DNA of 15,483 nucleotides from Pseudomonadota bacterium (lineage in GTDB: Bacteria > Pseudomonadota > Gammaproteobacteria > Steroidobacterales > Steroidobacteraceae), in the NCBI GenBank assembly GCA_021850555.1, contig JAJZLX010000414.1:1-15483 (forward strand). Direction: 5' to 3'. Every line of letters begins with the position of its first letter. Positions within the stretch are counted from its first letter, which is position 1. Below are positions 7,996-14,017 of this stretch, one piece after another. The position numbers and the translations under genes are program-made. Under the pieces are notes generated by a model that made no database searches, was not told where the DNA came from, and saw only the letters and a program-made list of their open reading frames with translations.

Positions 7996-8346
7996 ATGAA
8001 TTGGCTCGCGCGGGCTGCCCGCGAAATTTCTGACACAGCCGGGAAGCCTACTGTCAAAACTGCCAAAACCGCCGTTTCGTCAGTTTTGACAGTACCCCAT
8101 GCGGGCGTTTCCCAAAGATCAGAGGATATGGCCGCTGATCGAATACCGCCTGAGGGCGGCAGGACGCCTTCCGCCGACTCGCTCACCGCCCGCCCCACGT
8201 ATTTCCGGGGGCGACCCCCGGCAAGTCCCCGGACGGGCGCACGCGGTTCCAGGTCGCGACCTGGGCCGCGTACCCGCACGGCTGCGCCGCTGGCTGGACG
8301 CCACGGGCACCGCTACCGCTTCATTGCCCCGGGGCAGGGCCATTGA
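7996..8346 (+). CDS. Small unrecognised protein, possibly frameshifted
   Basis: ATG 7996 has a strong AAGGAG eight bases upstream, which favours translation. The first 40 residues, MNWLARAAREISDTAGKPTV onward through a Thr/Lys/Val/Ser-rich stretch, recall small uncharacterised proteins encoded on proteobacterial mobile elements. I know these only as hypotheticals. The remaining 75 residues are Arg/Pro/Gly-rich and low in complexity, so the frame may be lost around 8130-8200 and the listed end (8346) may not be the native one. A perfect 13-bp inverted repeat (8050-8093) lies within the coding part. There are no domains, membrane segments or catalytic motifs. It may be a remnant of an integrated element next to the parDE pair. 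Confidence 0.4.
   Translation: MNWLARAAREISDTAGKPTVKTAKTAVSSVLTVPHAGVSQRSEDMAADRIPPEGGRTPSADSLTARPTYFRGRPPASPRTGARGSRSRPGPRTRTAAPLAGRHGHRYRFIAPGQGH
8050..8093. repeat. 44-bp element with perfect 13-bp inverted arms
   Basis: Arms ACTGTCAAAACTG (8050-8062) and CAGTTTTGACAGT (8081-8093) enclose an 18-base spacer, which itself contains partially complementary AAAAC and GTTT tracts. It lies inside the small open frame 7996-8346. It could be a regulator site, a stable mRNA hairpin or a recombination site. No T-run follows it. Confidence 0.6.
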
Positions 8347-8514
8347 GGCAGGCGGCAAGTCGCCTCGGTGAAGAGTCGGTTGGCGGGCAGCCAACGGAAA
8401 CGAAAGCCCGGCAGCTCGGTTCCAGCCGGTGAACTGCCCACTTGCATCATGGCATTTGTTGCCATTAACTGGCATCCCGTCACCCCGATGAATCGGTGCT
8501 TCCATGGAGAGAGC

Positions 8515-8766
8515 ATGAACATTTCCCTGCCGACGCCGCTCAAACGGTTCGTCGATGAACAGATCGCCGCCGGCCGCTACAGCAGCGCCAGCGAGTACGT
8601 CCGGGACCTGATCCGCGGCGATGAGAAACGCCGGGCGGAAGAGCGCCTCGAGGCGCTGCTGCTGGAAGGGCTGGAGGGTCAGGAAACACCACTGACCCGG
8701 GAAGACTGGACCGCTATCCGTAAAGAAGCCCTCTCGCGCGTGGCGGCTCACAAGAAGCGCACGTAG
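8515..8766 (+). CDS. parD: ParD-family antitoxin (ribbon-helix-helix)
   Basis: This 83-residue protein starts at ATG 8515 with GGAG five bases upstream. The N-terminus MNISLPTPLKRFVDEQIAAG is the beta-strand and first helix of a CopG/ParD ribbon-helix-helix domain. RYSSASEYVRDLIR (21-34) is the characteristic second helix. The charged C-terminal part (35-83: EERLEALLLEGLEGQ, then TREDWTAIRKEAL) is the typical toxin-wrapping tail of type II ParD antitoxins. As a dimer it should bind its own promoter and neutralise a ParE partner. The partner lies immediately downstream but is broken, so this antitoxin is now an orphan unless it works in trans. The repeats TGGCA/TTGCCA at about 8450-8474 upstream could be its operator. 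Confidence 0.85.
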   Translation: MNISLPTPLKRFVDEQIAAGRYSSASEYVRDLIRGDEKRRAEERLEALLLEGLEGQETPLTREDWTAIRKEALSRVAAHKKRT

Positions 8767-9084
8767 GGGCGGAGGTCTTTCAAAAGCCCGCGTCGCGACG
8801 GGATCTGATCGAGCACTACGTCTACCTCGCCGAGTACGCTGGCGCGGCCGTCCGCCGATCACTTCCTCGAGCGGGCACAGGAAAGCTTCTCCCAGATCCT
8901 CGAGCAACCTCTGATGGGCTCTCCCGTGGTCTCACGCCGTCCGGAACTCGCCGGCCTGCGCAAGTGACGGGTGTCTGACTTCGAGGACGTCCTGATCTTC
9001 TATCTCCCGCATGATCGCGGGGTTTCGATCGTCCGCGTATTGCGCGGCACGCGGGACTGGTGGCATTTGCTGGGTCTTGTGTAG
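8763..9084 (+). pseudogene. parE: ParE-family toxin gene with frameshift and nonsense mutation
   Basis: Directly after the antitoxin, translation gives EVFQKPASRRDLIEHYVYLA, the N-terminus of a RelE/ParE-fold toxin. At about 8850-8854 one extra base shifts the frame. The protein continues as ADHFLERAQESFSQILEQPL in the next frame. At 8965-8967 a TGA replaces the Trp codon expected in LRKWRV. After it comes DFEDVLIFYLPHDRGVSIVR and then VLRGTRDWW, the family's C-terminal strands, ending at TAG 9082-9084. No start codon is obvious: the likely site reads GTA at 8763-8765. With two or three independent lesions the toxin is dead. ParE toxins act on gyrase and RelE toxins on the ribosome; which applied here cannot be told. 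Confidence 0.8.
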
Positions 9085-9144
9085 GTTGGCCTACAGGAGT
9101 GCGCGACCCACGAGGCTGCCATAGCCCAAAAGACCGGGCGCCGG

Positions 9145-9357
9145 CTATAACAAGCCCGTCGCGGTCTTCCACAGCAGCACCCCCACACCGAGAGCGGCGG
9201 CGATGAAGGGTATCCACGACTTTTTGCCGTCATCCCCGTTCTCAACGGCCTAGTACCACCAGATTCCCATCGCCACCGACGCTCCCGCGAGCTCGGCGCC
9301 CGCATCCTGGACGGTCTCGCAGCTGCCGCAGCCCAGTGCGGCGTTCAATGTGCCCAT
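9145..9357 (-). pseudogene. Small membrane protein with an internal TAG
   Basis: From ATG 9357 the minus strand encodes MGTLNAALGCGSCETVQDAG and then AELAGASVAMGIWWY, followed by TAG at 9252-9250. It resumes in the same frame as AVENGDDGKKSWIPFIAAAL and then GVGVLLWKTATGLL to TAG 9147-9145. Without the internal stop this would be a 70-residue protein with two hydrophobic segments around a charged NGDDGKK loop. Just upstream on the same strand, another frame gives a charged helical stretch (RDAERHAQAMQGLAGRVQEA), possibly the end of a second broken gene. I do not recognise the family. The size and layout would suit a plasmid or phage accessory protein. It sits beside the first tRNA fragment and is probably integration debris. 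Confidence 0.4.
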
Positions 9358-9621
9358 CAGACGCTCGGACCCGCCCACGGGCCTCCTGCACGCGACCCGC
9401 CAAGCCCTGCATGGCCTGCGCATGACGCTCGGCGTCGCGCGCGGCCTCCTCTGTAGATGGGGATTGAAAGCGCTATGAGCATCGGATGGGAAAATTTGTA
9501 TCGATCCACAGGCTCAAGCGTATTGGGCTCGCGTCTGCGCCGCAGGTCCCTGGATAATTCCCAGTCGACCCAGAACACAGTCTTGGTTGGGGACACAATC
9601 GGTTCGGCAATCCTTCGTCAG

Positions 9622-9669
9622 TATTGGCCGGGGCCGGGAGATTCGAACTCCCGACCCTCTGCTCCCAAA
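9622..9669 (-). repeat. Displaced tRNA-Pro 3' fragment, att copy A
   Basis: Read on the minus strand this is the 3' part of a tRNA: the end of the anticodon loop (TTTGGGAGCAG), the variable region, a T arm GGGAG-TTCGAAT-CTCCC, and an acceptor strand ending in CCA. No 5' half is present. It matches copy B (12124-12171) at 45 of 48 positions in direct orientation. It is interpreted as an old attachment-site junction. Confidence 0.75.
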
Positions 9670-9675
9670 AGATCA

Positions 9676-9709
9676 ATGACATACCGACATACATGTCATA
9701 TGCTTTGAC
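9676..9709. promoter_or_regulatory. Probable VapBC operator/promoter region
   Basis: An inverted repeat ATGACAT (9676-9682) / ATGTCAT (9693-9699) is followed by CATATG-containing sequence and TTGACA just before the vapB start. Repeated GACATA-like half sites suggest binding by the VapB/VapBC complex. There is no ribosome-binding site between here and ATG 9712, so the message may be leaderless. Confidence 0.45.
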
Positions 9710-9711
9710 AT

Positions 9712-9957
9712 ATGAGAACCACCGTACGCCTGGATGAAGCCCTCATGAAGCGTGCCCGCCAGGAAGCGGCTCGTCGCGGCATTACGCTCACGTCGCTCAT
9801 CGAGCAAGGGCTTCGGCTTGCGCTGCGCGCCCCCCTGAAGCGCCCGCAGCACCCTGCCGTATCGCTTCCTGAATGCCACGCCGGAGGTGGCGTCCTGCCG
9901 GGCGTGGATTTGAATGACAGCGCGGGCGTACTCGAGCGGATGGAAAGTCGCGATTGA
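9712..9957 (+). CDS. vapB: VapB-type antitoxin
   Basis: This 81-residue protein begins MRTTVRLDEALMKRARQEAA, a ribbon-helix-helix DNA-binding domain of the kind that pairs with PIN toxins. RRGITLTSLIEQGLRLAL forms the second helix. The C-terminal half (about 45-81) is flexible, with GGGVLPGVDLND resembling the toxin-binding tail of VapB antitoxins ('lpvf-gggl-pgvdl'). The stop TGA (9955-9957) overlaps the TTG start of vapC (TTGA), so the pair is translationally coupled. No Shine-Dalgarno sequence precedes the ATG. It should repress its own promoter and block the VapC nuclease. The pair lies between two tRNA-Pro fragments, as expected for island cargo. Confidence 0.85.
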   Translation: MRTTVRLDEALMKRARQEAARRGITLTSLIEQGLRLALRAPLKRPQHPAVSLPECHAGGGVLPGVDLNDSAGVLERMESRD

Positions 9958-10379
9958 TCCTGTGCGACGTCAATGTACTGATCTACGCCTTTCGCTCAGA
10001 CGCCGAAGATCACCCGCGACACAGGGCATGGCTCGAATCGGTGATCAACGGGCCAGCCGCTTACGGCGTCGCACCTCAGGTACTCGTCAGCGTCGTGCGC
10101 ATCTGTACCCATCCGCGGATTTTTGCACGTCCCAGCTCCCTGGATGATGCCTTCGAGTTTTGTCGCGTTGTTGTTGGACAACCCTGCGCGACGGTGATCG
10201 TGCCCGGCGAACGTCACTGGTCGATATTCGAATCCCTGTGCCAGGATTCCAAAGCCACGGGAAACATTGTGCAAGACGCTTGGTTTGCGGCCCTGGCCAT
10301 CGAATCCGGCTGCGAATGGATTACCACGGATCGCGACTACGCGAGATTCAAGGGCCTCACGTGGCGACCCCCATTCTGA
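9954..10379 (+). CDS. vapC: VapC-type PIN-domain toxin ribonuclease
   Basis: This 141-residue PIN protein opens MILCDVNVLIYAFRSDAEDH, with the first catalytic Asp at D5. D108 in NIVQDAWFAALA and D126/D128 in ITTDRDYARF complete the acidic metal site. RICTHPRIF (49-57) is typical of a VapC subgroup in which the usual second-motif Glu is absent; Ser/Val stand near position 46 here. Its length matches the family. VapC toxins cut RNA, often initiator tRNA or rRNA, with magnesium. The TTG start at 9954 overlaps the vapB stop and is the only sensible start. No frameshift or missing Asp is seen, so the toxin appears functional. No terminator is evident after it. Confidence 0.87.
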   Translation: MILCDVNVLIYAFRSDAEDHPRHRAWLESVINGPAAYGVAPQVLVSVVRICTHPRIFARPSSLDDAFEFCRVVVGQPCATVIVPGERHWSIFESLCQDSKATGNIVQDAWFAALAIESGCEWITTDRDYARFKGLTWRPPF

Positions 10380-10721
10380 TCTATTACGGCCGATCGCAAG
10401 CGCGAGCGGCTGCGAAAAACTTGAGCACGAACGTAGTTCCGCGCCGATCGGGCTAACCGCAAGACACAGGGAACTGCATGACGCGCTGGGCCGCCGAGCT
10501 GCACGTGCCGGCCAACTGCCGTCATTGCGTCCGTAGTGGATCCTGCGGTACAGCGGACCGGCACCAGCGCCAAGACCCGTGTGCAATGCGCGTGTCTCAC
10601 ATTTCACTAACCGCCCGAACGGACCGCGACTGTCTTCCTCACCCCGTGTGCGTCTACCCAATGATTGAGACGCTCAGAATCCCTCATGGGCGCTTCTGCC
10701 AGCCGGTACACAGCGTGGTAC
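10380..10721. other. Stretch without recognisable gene between vapC and the IS
   Basis: About 340 bp. Open frames on both strands lack family motifs and good ribosome-binding sites. I see no terminator or repeat other than the target-site TAC at 10719-10721. Confidence 0.5.
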
Positions 10722-10777
10722 TGATCTTGACCCGCTTTCGTGGACACCCGACAGTGTGAATAGTTGAGGAGTCCGTC

Positions 10778-11098
10778 ATGGCCAAGTCAAAGCATGCAAA
10801 GCGATACCCGAAGGAGTTCCACCGCCAGATGGTGGAGCTGCATCGGGCGGGGCGAACGCTGTCTGAGCTTTCGCGTGAGTTCGGCTGCTCGCAGTGGGCG
10901 ATCAGCCGGTGGGTCAAGCAAGCCGATCGCGACGCCGGTCGGGGAGACGGTGGGCTGACCACCGAGGAGCGCCAGGAGCTCGCGCAGCTACGCCGGGAAA
11001 ACAAGCGGTTGAAGGTGGAGAGGGAAATCTTGGGAAAAGCCGCGGCCTGGTTTGCGCAGGAGAGCGCTCCGAATACGAAACGGTCTTCGGATTCGTAA
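10778..11098 (+). CDS. IS3-family transposase OrfA
   Basis: This 106-residue protein starts at ATG 10778 with GAGGAG six bases upstream. KRYPKEFHRQMVELHRAGRT and then LSELSREFGCSQWAISRWVK form the helix-turn-helix that binds the element's terminal inverted repeats. Residues about 62-95 (TTEERQELAQLRRENKRLKV and on) form the leucine-zipper-like coiled coil typical of IS3 OrfA. It can act as a regulator alone or as the N-terminal half of the OrfAB fusion. The reading frame contains the heptamer GGGAAAA at 11032-11038 in the X-XXY-YYZ register, and OrfB continues in the -1 frame from there. No lesions are seen. Confidence 0.9.
   Translation: MAKSKHAKRYPKEFHRQMVELHRAGRTLSELSREFGCSQWAISRWVKQADRDAGRGDGGLTTEERQELAQLRRENKRLKVEREILGKAAAWFAQESAPNTKRSSDS
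11032..11038 (+). promoter_or_regulatory. -1 programmed frameshift heptamer between orfA and orfB
   Basis: G-GGA-AAA is in register with orfA. Slipping back one base moves ribosomes into orfB, giving an OrfAB protein of about 386 residues. No ATG, GTG or TTG that could start orfB lies near the junction, which supports frameshifting as the expression route. Confidence 0.65.
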
Positions 11099-11937
11099 GC
11101 GCGAACCAGGATCACTATCCGGTGGGGACGATGTGCCGGCTGCTGGAGGTGTCGAAGAGCGGGTTCTATGCCCGAGAGAGCCGACCGCTGTCGGCTCATG
11201 CGCGCAAGGACGTCGAGCTGCGAGCACTGATCCACCAGATCTACGAGCACTCCCACCGCACCTACGGTGCCCCGCGAGTCCAGGTGGAGTTGCGGGTGAC
11301 ATACGGGGTGCGTGTGGGACGCAAGCGGGTAGCGCGGCTGATGCGCCAGGCAGGGCTCGAGGGCGTGCAGAAGCGCCGCTTCCGTTGCACGACGCGGCCC
11401 GGGGCGCCCGAGCACTTTGCGCCGGATCTGGTCGAGCGGCAGTTCGTCGCCGAGCGGCCGGATGCGCTGTGGGTAGCCGACGTGACCTACGTTCCGACGC
11501 TCGAAGGCTTCCTGTACTTGGCGATCGTCCTCGATGTGTTCTCGCGCCTGGTGGTGGGGTGGGCGATGGCCGGTCGGCTCGCAAGCCGGCTGGTGTTGCA
11601 GGCGCTGGAGATGGCCTACGCAGCACGCGGGCCGCGCGCCGTGATCCACCATTCCGACCACGGGAGCGAGTACACCGCGATTGCCTTCGGCACCCGCTGC
11701 ACGAAGCTCGGGGTACGGCCGTCGATGGGCAGCGTCGGCGATTGTTACGATAACGCGATGGCCGAAAGCTTTTTCTCCACATTGGAATGCGAGGTGTTGG
11801 ATCGCAATCGCTTCCGGACTCGAGACGAAGCGCGCTCGGTGATTTTCTGTTGGATCAATTCGTGGTATAATACAACACGTCGACATTCGTCGATCGGTTA
11901 CGCTTCTCCACAGGAGTTCGAACGACGCTTCACCTAG
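11038..11937 (+). CDS. IS3-family transposase OrfB (DDE integrase domain)
   Basis: This is the catalytic half of the transposase, entered by -1 frameshifting at 11038. The N-terminal region SANQDHYPVGTMCRLLEVSK is the usual HTH_21-type domain, with HRTYGAPRVQVEL after it. The retroviral-integrase-like core shows the three acidic residues: D in WVADVTYVP, D in HHSDHGSEY, and E in AMAESFFSTLE, in normal order and spacing. The C-terminus SWYNTTRRHSSIGYASPQEF is a family signature. The frame is open to TAG 11935-11937 with no lesions, so the element may still be active. The frame also extends upstream of the slip site inside orfA, but no credible independent start is seen there. Confidence 0.9.
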   Translation, partial: SRGLVCAGERSEYETVFGFVSANQDHYPVGTMCRLLEVSKSGFYARESRPLSAHARKDVELRALIHQIYEHSHRTYGAPRVQVELRVTYGVRVGRKRVARLMRQAGLEGVQKRRFRCTTRPGAPEHFAPDLVERQFVAERPDALWVADVTYVPTLEGFLYLAIVLDVFSRLVVGWAMAGRLASRLVLQALEMAYAARGPRAVIHHSDHGSEYTAIAFGTRCTKLGVRPSMGSVGDCYDNAMAESFFSTLECEVLDRNRFRTRDEARSVIFCWINSWYNTTRRHSSIGYASPQEFERRFT

Positions 11938-12123
11938 AATCACCGGAGCTACACCCGGAGCTTCTCCCCGCGCAAGGCGCGGTGAGACTGCATTGCGTGG
12001 AAGACCACGGTGAGAAAGATCCAGACTGAAGAGGAGACAAGACACAGCCAAGCTTACAAACTCAAGACCGTCCACGAAATCGGGTCAACCCCATACAGAA
12101 TGCTCTGCCGGACCTCTCGTAAA

Positions 12124-12175
12124 TATTGGTCGGGGCAGGGAGATTCGAACTCCAGACCCTCTGCTCCCAAAGCAG
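12124..12175 (-). repeat. Displaced tRNA-Pro(UGG) 3' fragment, att copy B
   Basis: On the minus strand this reads CTGC-TTTGGGA-GCAG, an anticodon stem-loop with anticodon TGG, then the variable region, a T arm around TTCGAAT, and the acceptor strand TGCCCCG-A-CCA. The tRNA 5' half is absent to the right. The first 48 bp repeat copy A (9622-9669). The T stem has one mispair, consistent with a non-functional fragment. The integrase gene starts 155 bp to the right. Confidence 0.8.
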
Positions 12176-12288
12176 TCCCAGGGCGTGCGGAGCTGAAAGT
12201 ACCTGAAATGCTCTGATAGTGTACGTACCGTGATTTCTAGGGTAATACCGCCGTCAGTCCCTTGCATGCCATTCCAGATAATTTCAAG

Positions 12289-12312
12289 TATAGTGGACAC
12301 AAAGCGGACACA
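12289..12312 (+). promoter_or_regulatory. Integrase promoter with tandem GGACACA repeats
   Basis: TATAGT (12289-12294) looks like a -10 box. It is followed by GGACACA at 12295-12301 and again at 12306-12312, 11 bp apart, about one helical turn. These could be integrase arm-type or regulator binding sites between the att core and the integrase start. Confidence 0.4.
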
Positions 12313-12329
12313 CTCCGAGTACTGCGACA

Positions 12330-13583
12330 GTGGCAAAGGGCTTCCCCAAAGGCAGGCACAGGCAGACACAGCCGCAGCGGATGGTCGCGACCCGCGTCGC
12401 CACCCTCCCCCCTGGCACCTACACCGACCCGGGGCAGACAGGACTTCAGCTGCGCGTGCGCGCGAAGCGCGGCGGAGCAAGTCGGACATGGCTACTGCGT
12501 TTCAAGTTCAAGGGCGAGGAGACCCGCATCCTGCTCGGTCACTTCCCGCAGACAAACCTCGATACAGCGCGCGGAGAGGCTCGCCGGCTCCGCGAACTCG
12601 CGGACCAAGGGATTGACCCCCGGCGCGCCCGATCGAGGCGCCGGGAACGAACTGCGGCGGCTGCCGCGGCATCCGGCGCCCCTGATGCGCACAGCGTCGA
12701 GTTTCTCGCCAGCGAGTTCCTGGAGCGCTACGTCAAGCCGCACCGTCGACGGCCTGAGTACGCAGAGTGGCTACTGAAGCGCGATGCGCTCGAGGAATGG
12801 AAAGGCCGAGACGCTCGCACCATAACCCCGGGCGATGTCGTCACCTTGCTGGACGGTATCGTCGAGCGCGGCGCGCCGGTATTGGCGAATCGCACCAGCG
12901 CGCTGCTCTCGCAGATGTTCCGCTTCGGCGTGCAGCGCCGCATCGTCGACCAGAGCCCGGTTCAGCTCTTAATGCGTCCCGGTGGCCGCGAGAAACCCCG
13001 CGAGCGCGTGTTATCGGACGACGAGCTGCGGGCGTTCTTCGCCGATCCGATCGCCTGCACGCGGCACGCAAAGCTCGCGCACGTGGTGACGGTGCTCCTG
13101 CTCACCGGGCAGCGGCGCGGAGAACTGGCTCGAGCCAAGTGGTCCGAAATCAACTTCGACGAGAAGACCTGGGTCATTCCCGACGAGAACTCAAAGAGCG
13201 GCCGCGGGCACGTGGTGCCGCTGTCAGAGTGGGCGCTCGCCGATCTGCGGGCACTCAAGGCACTCGCCGAGCGATCCCGATACGTGCTCCCGAGCGACGA
13301 TGGCAAACAAGCGGCCGACCCGGCCCTGCTCACCCGCGGACTGGCGCGCTGCCTTGGGCGCTTCAAGAAACGCGGGATTGCGCCGTTCAATCTGCACGAC
13401 CTGCGCCGAACCTGTCGCACCGGCCTCGCGCGGCTGAAGGTGGAGCCGCATATCGCAGAGCGCGTGCTCAATCATGTGCAGGCGGGCGTCGTCAGGGTTT
13501 ATGACCGGCATGCGTACTTGACCGAGAAGCGCGAGGCGCTGGAGAAGTGGGCGGCACACTTGCGCAGCATGGCGCCCGGATAA
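12330..13583 (+). CDS. int: P4-type tyrosine integrase
   Basis: This 417-residue site-specific recombinase of the P4/CP4 integrase group starts at GTG 12330. The N-terminal DUF4102-like arm-binding part shows TDPGQTGLQLRVRAKRG (32-48) and TRILLGHFPQTNLDTARGEA (65-84). The middle is the core-binding SAM-like domain (about 120-215). The catalytic domain has R262 in LLLTGQRRGEL, a beta-strand Lys near 289, H356 and R359 in FNLHDLRR, H382 in VLNHVQAG, and the likely nucleophile Y391 in VYDRHAYLTEKREAL. All the key residues are present. It lies 155 bp from the tRNA-Pro fragment and is transcribed away from it. This is the standard arrangement for an island that integrates into a tRNA 3' end. The Shine-Dalgarno is weak. 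It appears intact. Confidence 0.93.
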   Translation: MAKGFPKGRHRQTQPQRMVATRVATLPPGTYTDPGQTGLQLRVRAKRGGASRTWLLRFKFKGEETRILLGHFPQTNLDTARGEARRLRELADQGIDPRRARSRRRERTAAAAAASGAPDAHSVEFLASEFLERYVKPHRRRPEYAEWLLKRDALEEWKGRDARTITPGDVVTLLDGIVERGAPVLANRTSALLSQMFRFGVQRRIVDQSPVQLLMRPGGREKPRERVLSDDELRAFFADPIACTRHAKLAHVVTVLLLTGQRRGELARAKWSEINFDEKTWVIPDENSKSGRGHVVPLSEWALADLRALKALAERSRYVLPSDDGKQAADPALLTRGLARCLGRFKKRGIAPFNLHDLRRTCRTGLARLKVEPHIAERVLNHVQAGVVRVYDRHAYLTEKREALEKWAAHLRSMAPG

Positions 13584-13820
13584 CATGAGGCTGCTTGACG
13601 CCCCACGATGCGAACAGAAAACAGATAACTCTGGAGAATGGGCACCATGCACGATTCAGAAGCGACCAACTGATAACACGTGTTTGCACGCGCGCACTTG
13701 ACGGTTCATGCAAACTATGATTCACTCTCAGCCGCGAGCATGAAGTTCGAAGCGCGCCGAACGCCCGCCAGGATGGCGAACCGCAAAGGAAGCGGAATAG
13801 GCCGGCTGGTAGCGACAATT
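13584..13820. other. Intergenic leader with an inverted repeat
   Basis: GTTTGCA (13682-13688) and TGCAAAC (13709-13715) form an inverted repeat around TTGACG, and TATGAT lies at 13716-13721. This could be a promoter/operator for the structured region that follows, although the hexamer spacing (12 bp) is too short for a standard promoter. A short open frame from ATG 13740 to 13892 runs through the structured RNA (MKFEARRTPARMANRKGSGI and on). I cannot say whether it is translated. Confidence 0.35.
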
Positions 13821-13908
13821 AGACGCACCGGCAAAACGCCCGGAAATTCCCCACGGGGAAGGTGCGTCTCGATTAATCACGTAAGCCGCTGATTTTTCAG
13901 CGGCTTTT
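13821..13908 (+). ncRNA. Candidate structured RNA ending in an intrinsic terminator (C4-like?)
   Basis: AGACGCACC (13821-13829) pairs with GGTGCGTCT (13861-13869). Inside are two smaller hairpins, GGC-AAAAC-GCC (13830-13840) and TTCCCC-AC-GGGGAA (13847-13860), giving a three-way junction. A strong terminator hairpin follows at 13883-13906. The size, the structure, and the position between a P4-type integrase and an AlpA/primase operon recall the C4/CI antisense immunity RNAs of phages P1, P7 and P4. That comparison is from memory and not from a covariance search. Confidence 0.5.
13883..13908 (+). terminator. Rho-independent terminator 1
   Basis: AAGCCGCTGA and TCAGCGGCTT form a 10-bp stem with a TTTT loop, followed by TT. 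It is the first of three consecutive hairpins. Confidence 0.85.
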
Positions 13909-13929
13909 CCATTTCAGCTTTCCGTAAAT

Positions 13930-13961
13930 GACCCCGCCCCGAGCGGGGTCTCGTCGTTTTT
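13930..13961 (+). terminator. Terminator-like hairpin 2
   Basis: GACCCCGC and GCGGGGTC form an 8-bp stem with the loop CCCGA, followed by a T-rich stretch ending in five Ts. Confidence 0.7.
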
Positions 13962-13971
13962 CACCCCAAAC

Positions 13972-14000
13972 AGCCCCGCCCCGAGCGGGGCTTTTTCGTT
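13972..14000 (+). terminator. Terminator hairpin 3, same core as hairpin 2
   Basis: AGCCCCGC and GCGGGGCT form an 8-bp stem with the same loop CCCGA, followed by TTTTCGTT. It ends 18 bases before the next start codon, so transcription of the operon must read through it or be controlled at it. Confidence 0.8.
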
Positions 14001-14017
14001 TCTGGAGCAAGCAAGCC

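Larger units (their letters stand above)
10722..12093 (+). mobile_element. Complete IS3-family insertion sequence, 1372 bp
   Basis: Left end 10722-10745 and right end (12093-12070 read in reverse complement) both follow TG-nnn-TTGACCCG-n-TTTCGTGGAC, matching at 20 of 24 positions. The element is flanked by the 3-bp direct repeat TAC (10719-10721 and 12094-12096), the usual IS3-family target duplication. It holds orfA and orfB linked by a -1 slippery site. It is intact and appears recently inserted. Removing it rejoins sequence leading directly into the tRNA-Pro fragment at 12124. Confidence 0.9.

Noticed and set aside
8368..8514. Upstream extension of the ParD frame to 8368
   Set aside because: The ParD domain begins at MNISLPTPL with its own GGAG ribosome-binding site; the upstream residues are unrelated.
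9452..9472. GGGGATTGAAAGCG resembling the end of a CRISPR repeat
   Set aside because: It occurs once, with no repeat-spacer periodicity in the surrounding sequence.
10684..12075. 463-codon minus-strand open frame
   Set aside because: It is antisense to the IS3 transposase genes and has no family pattern; typical shadow frame in GC-rich DNA.
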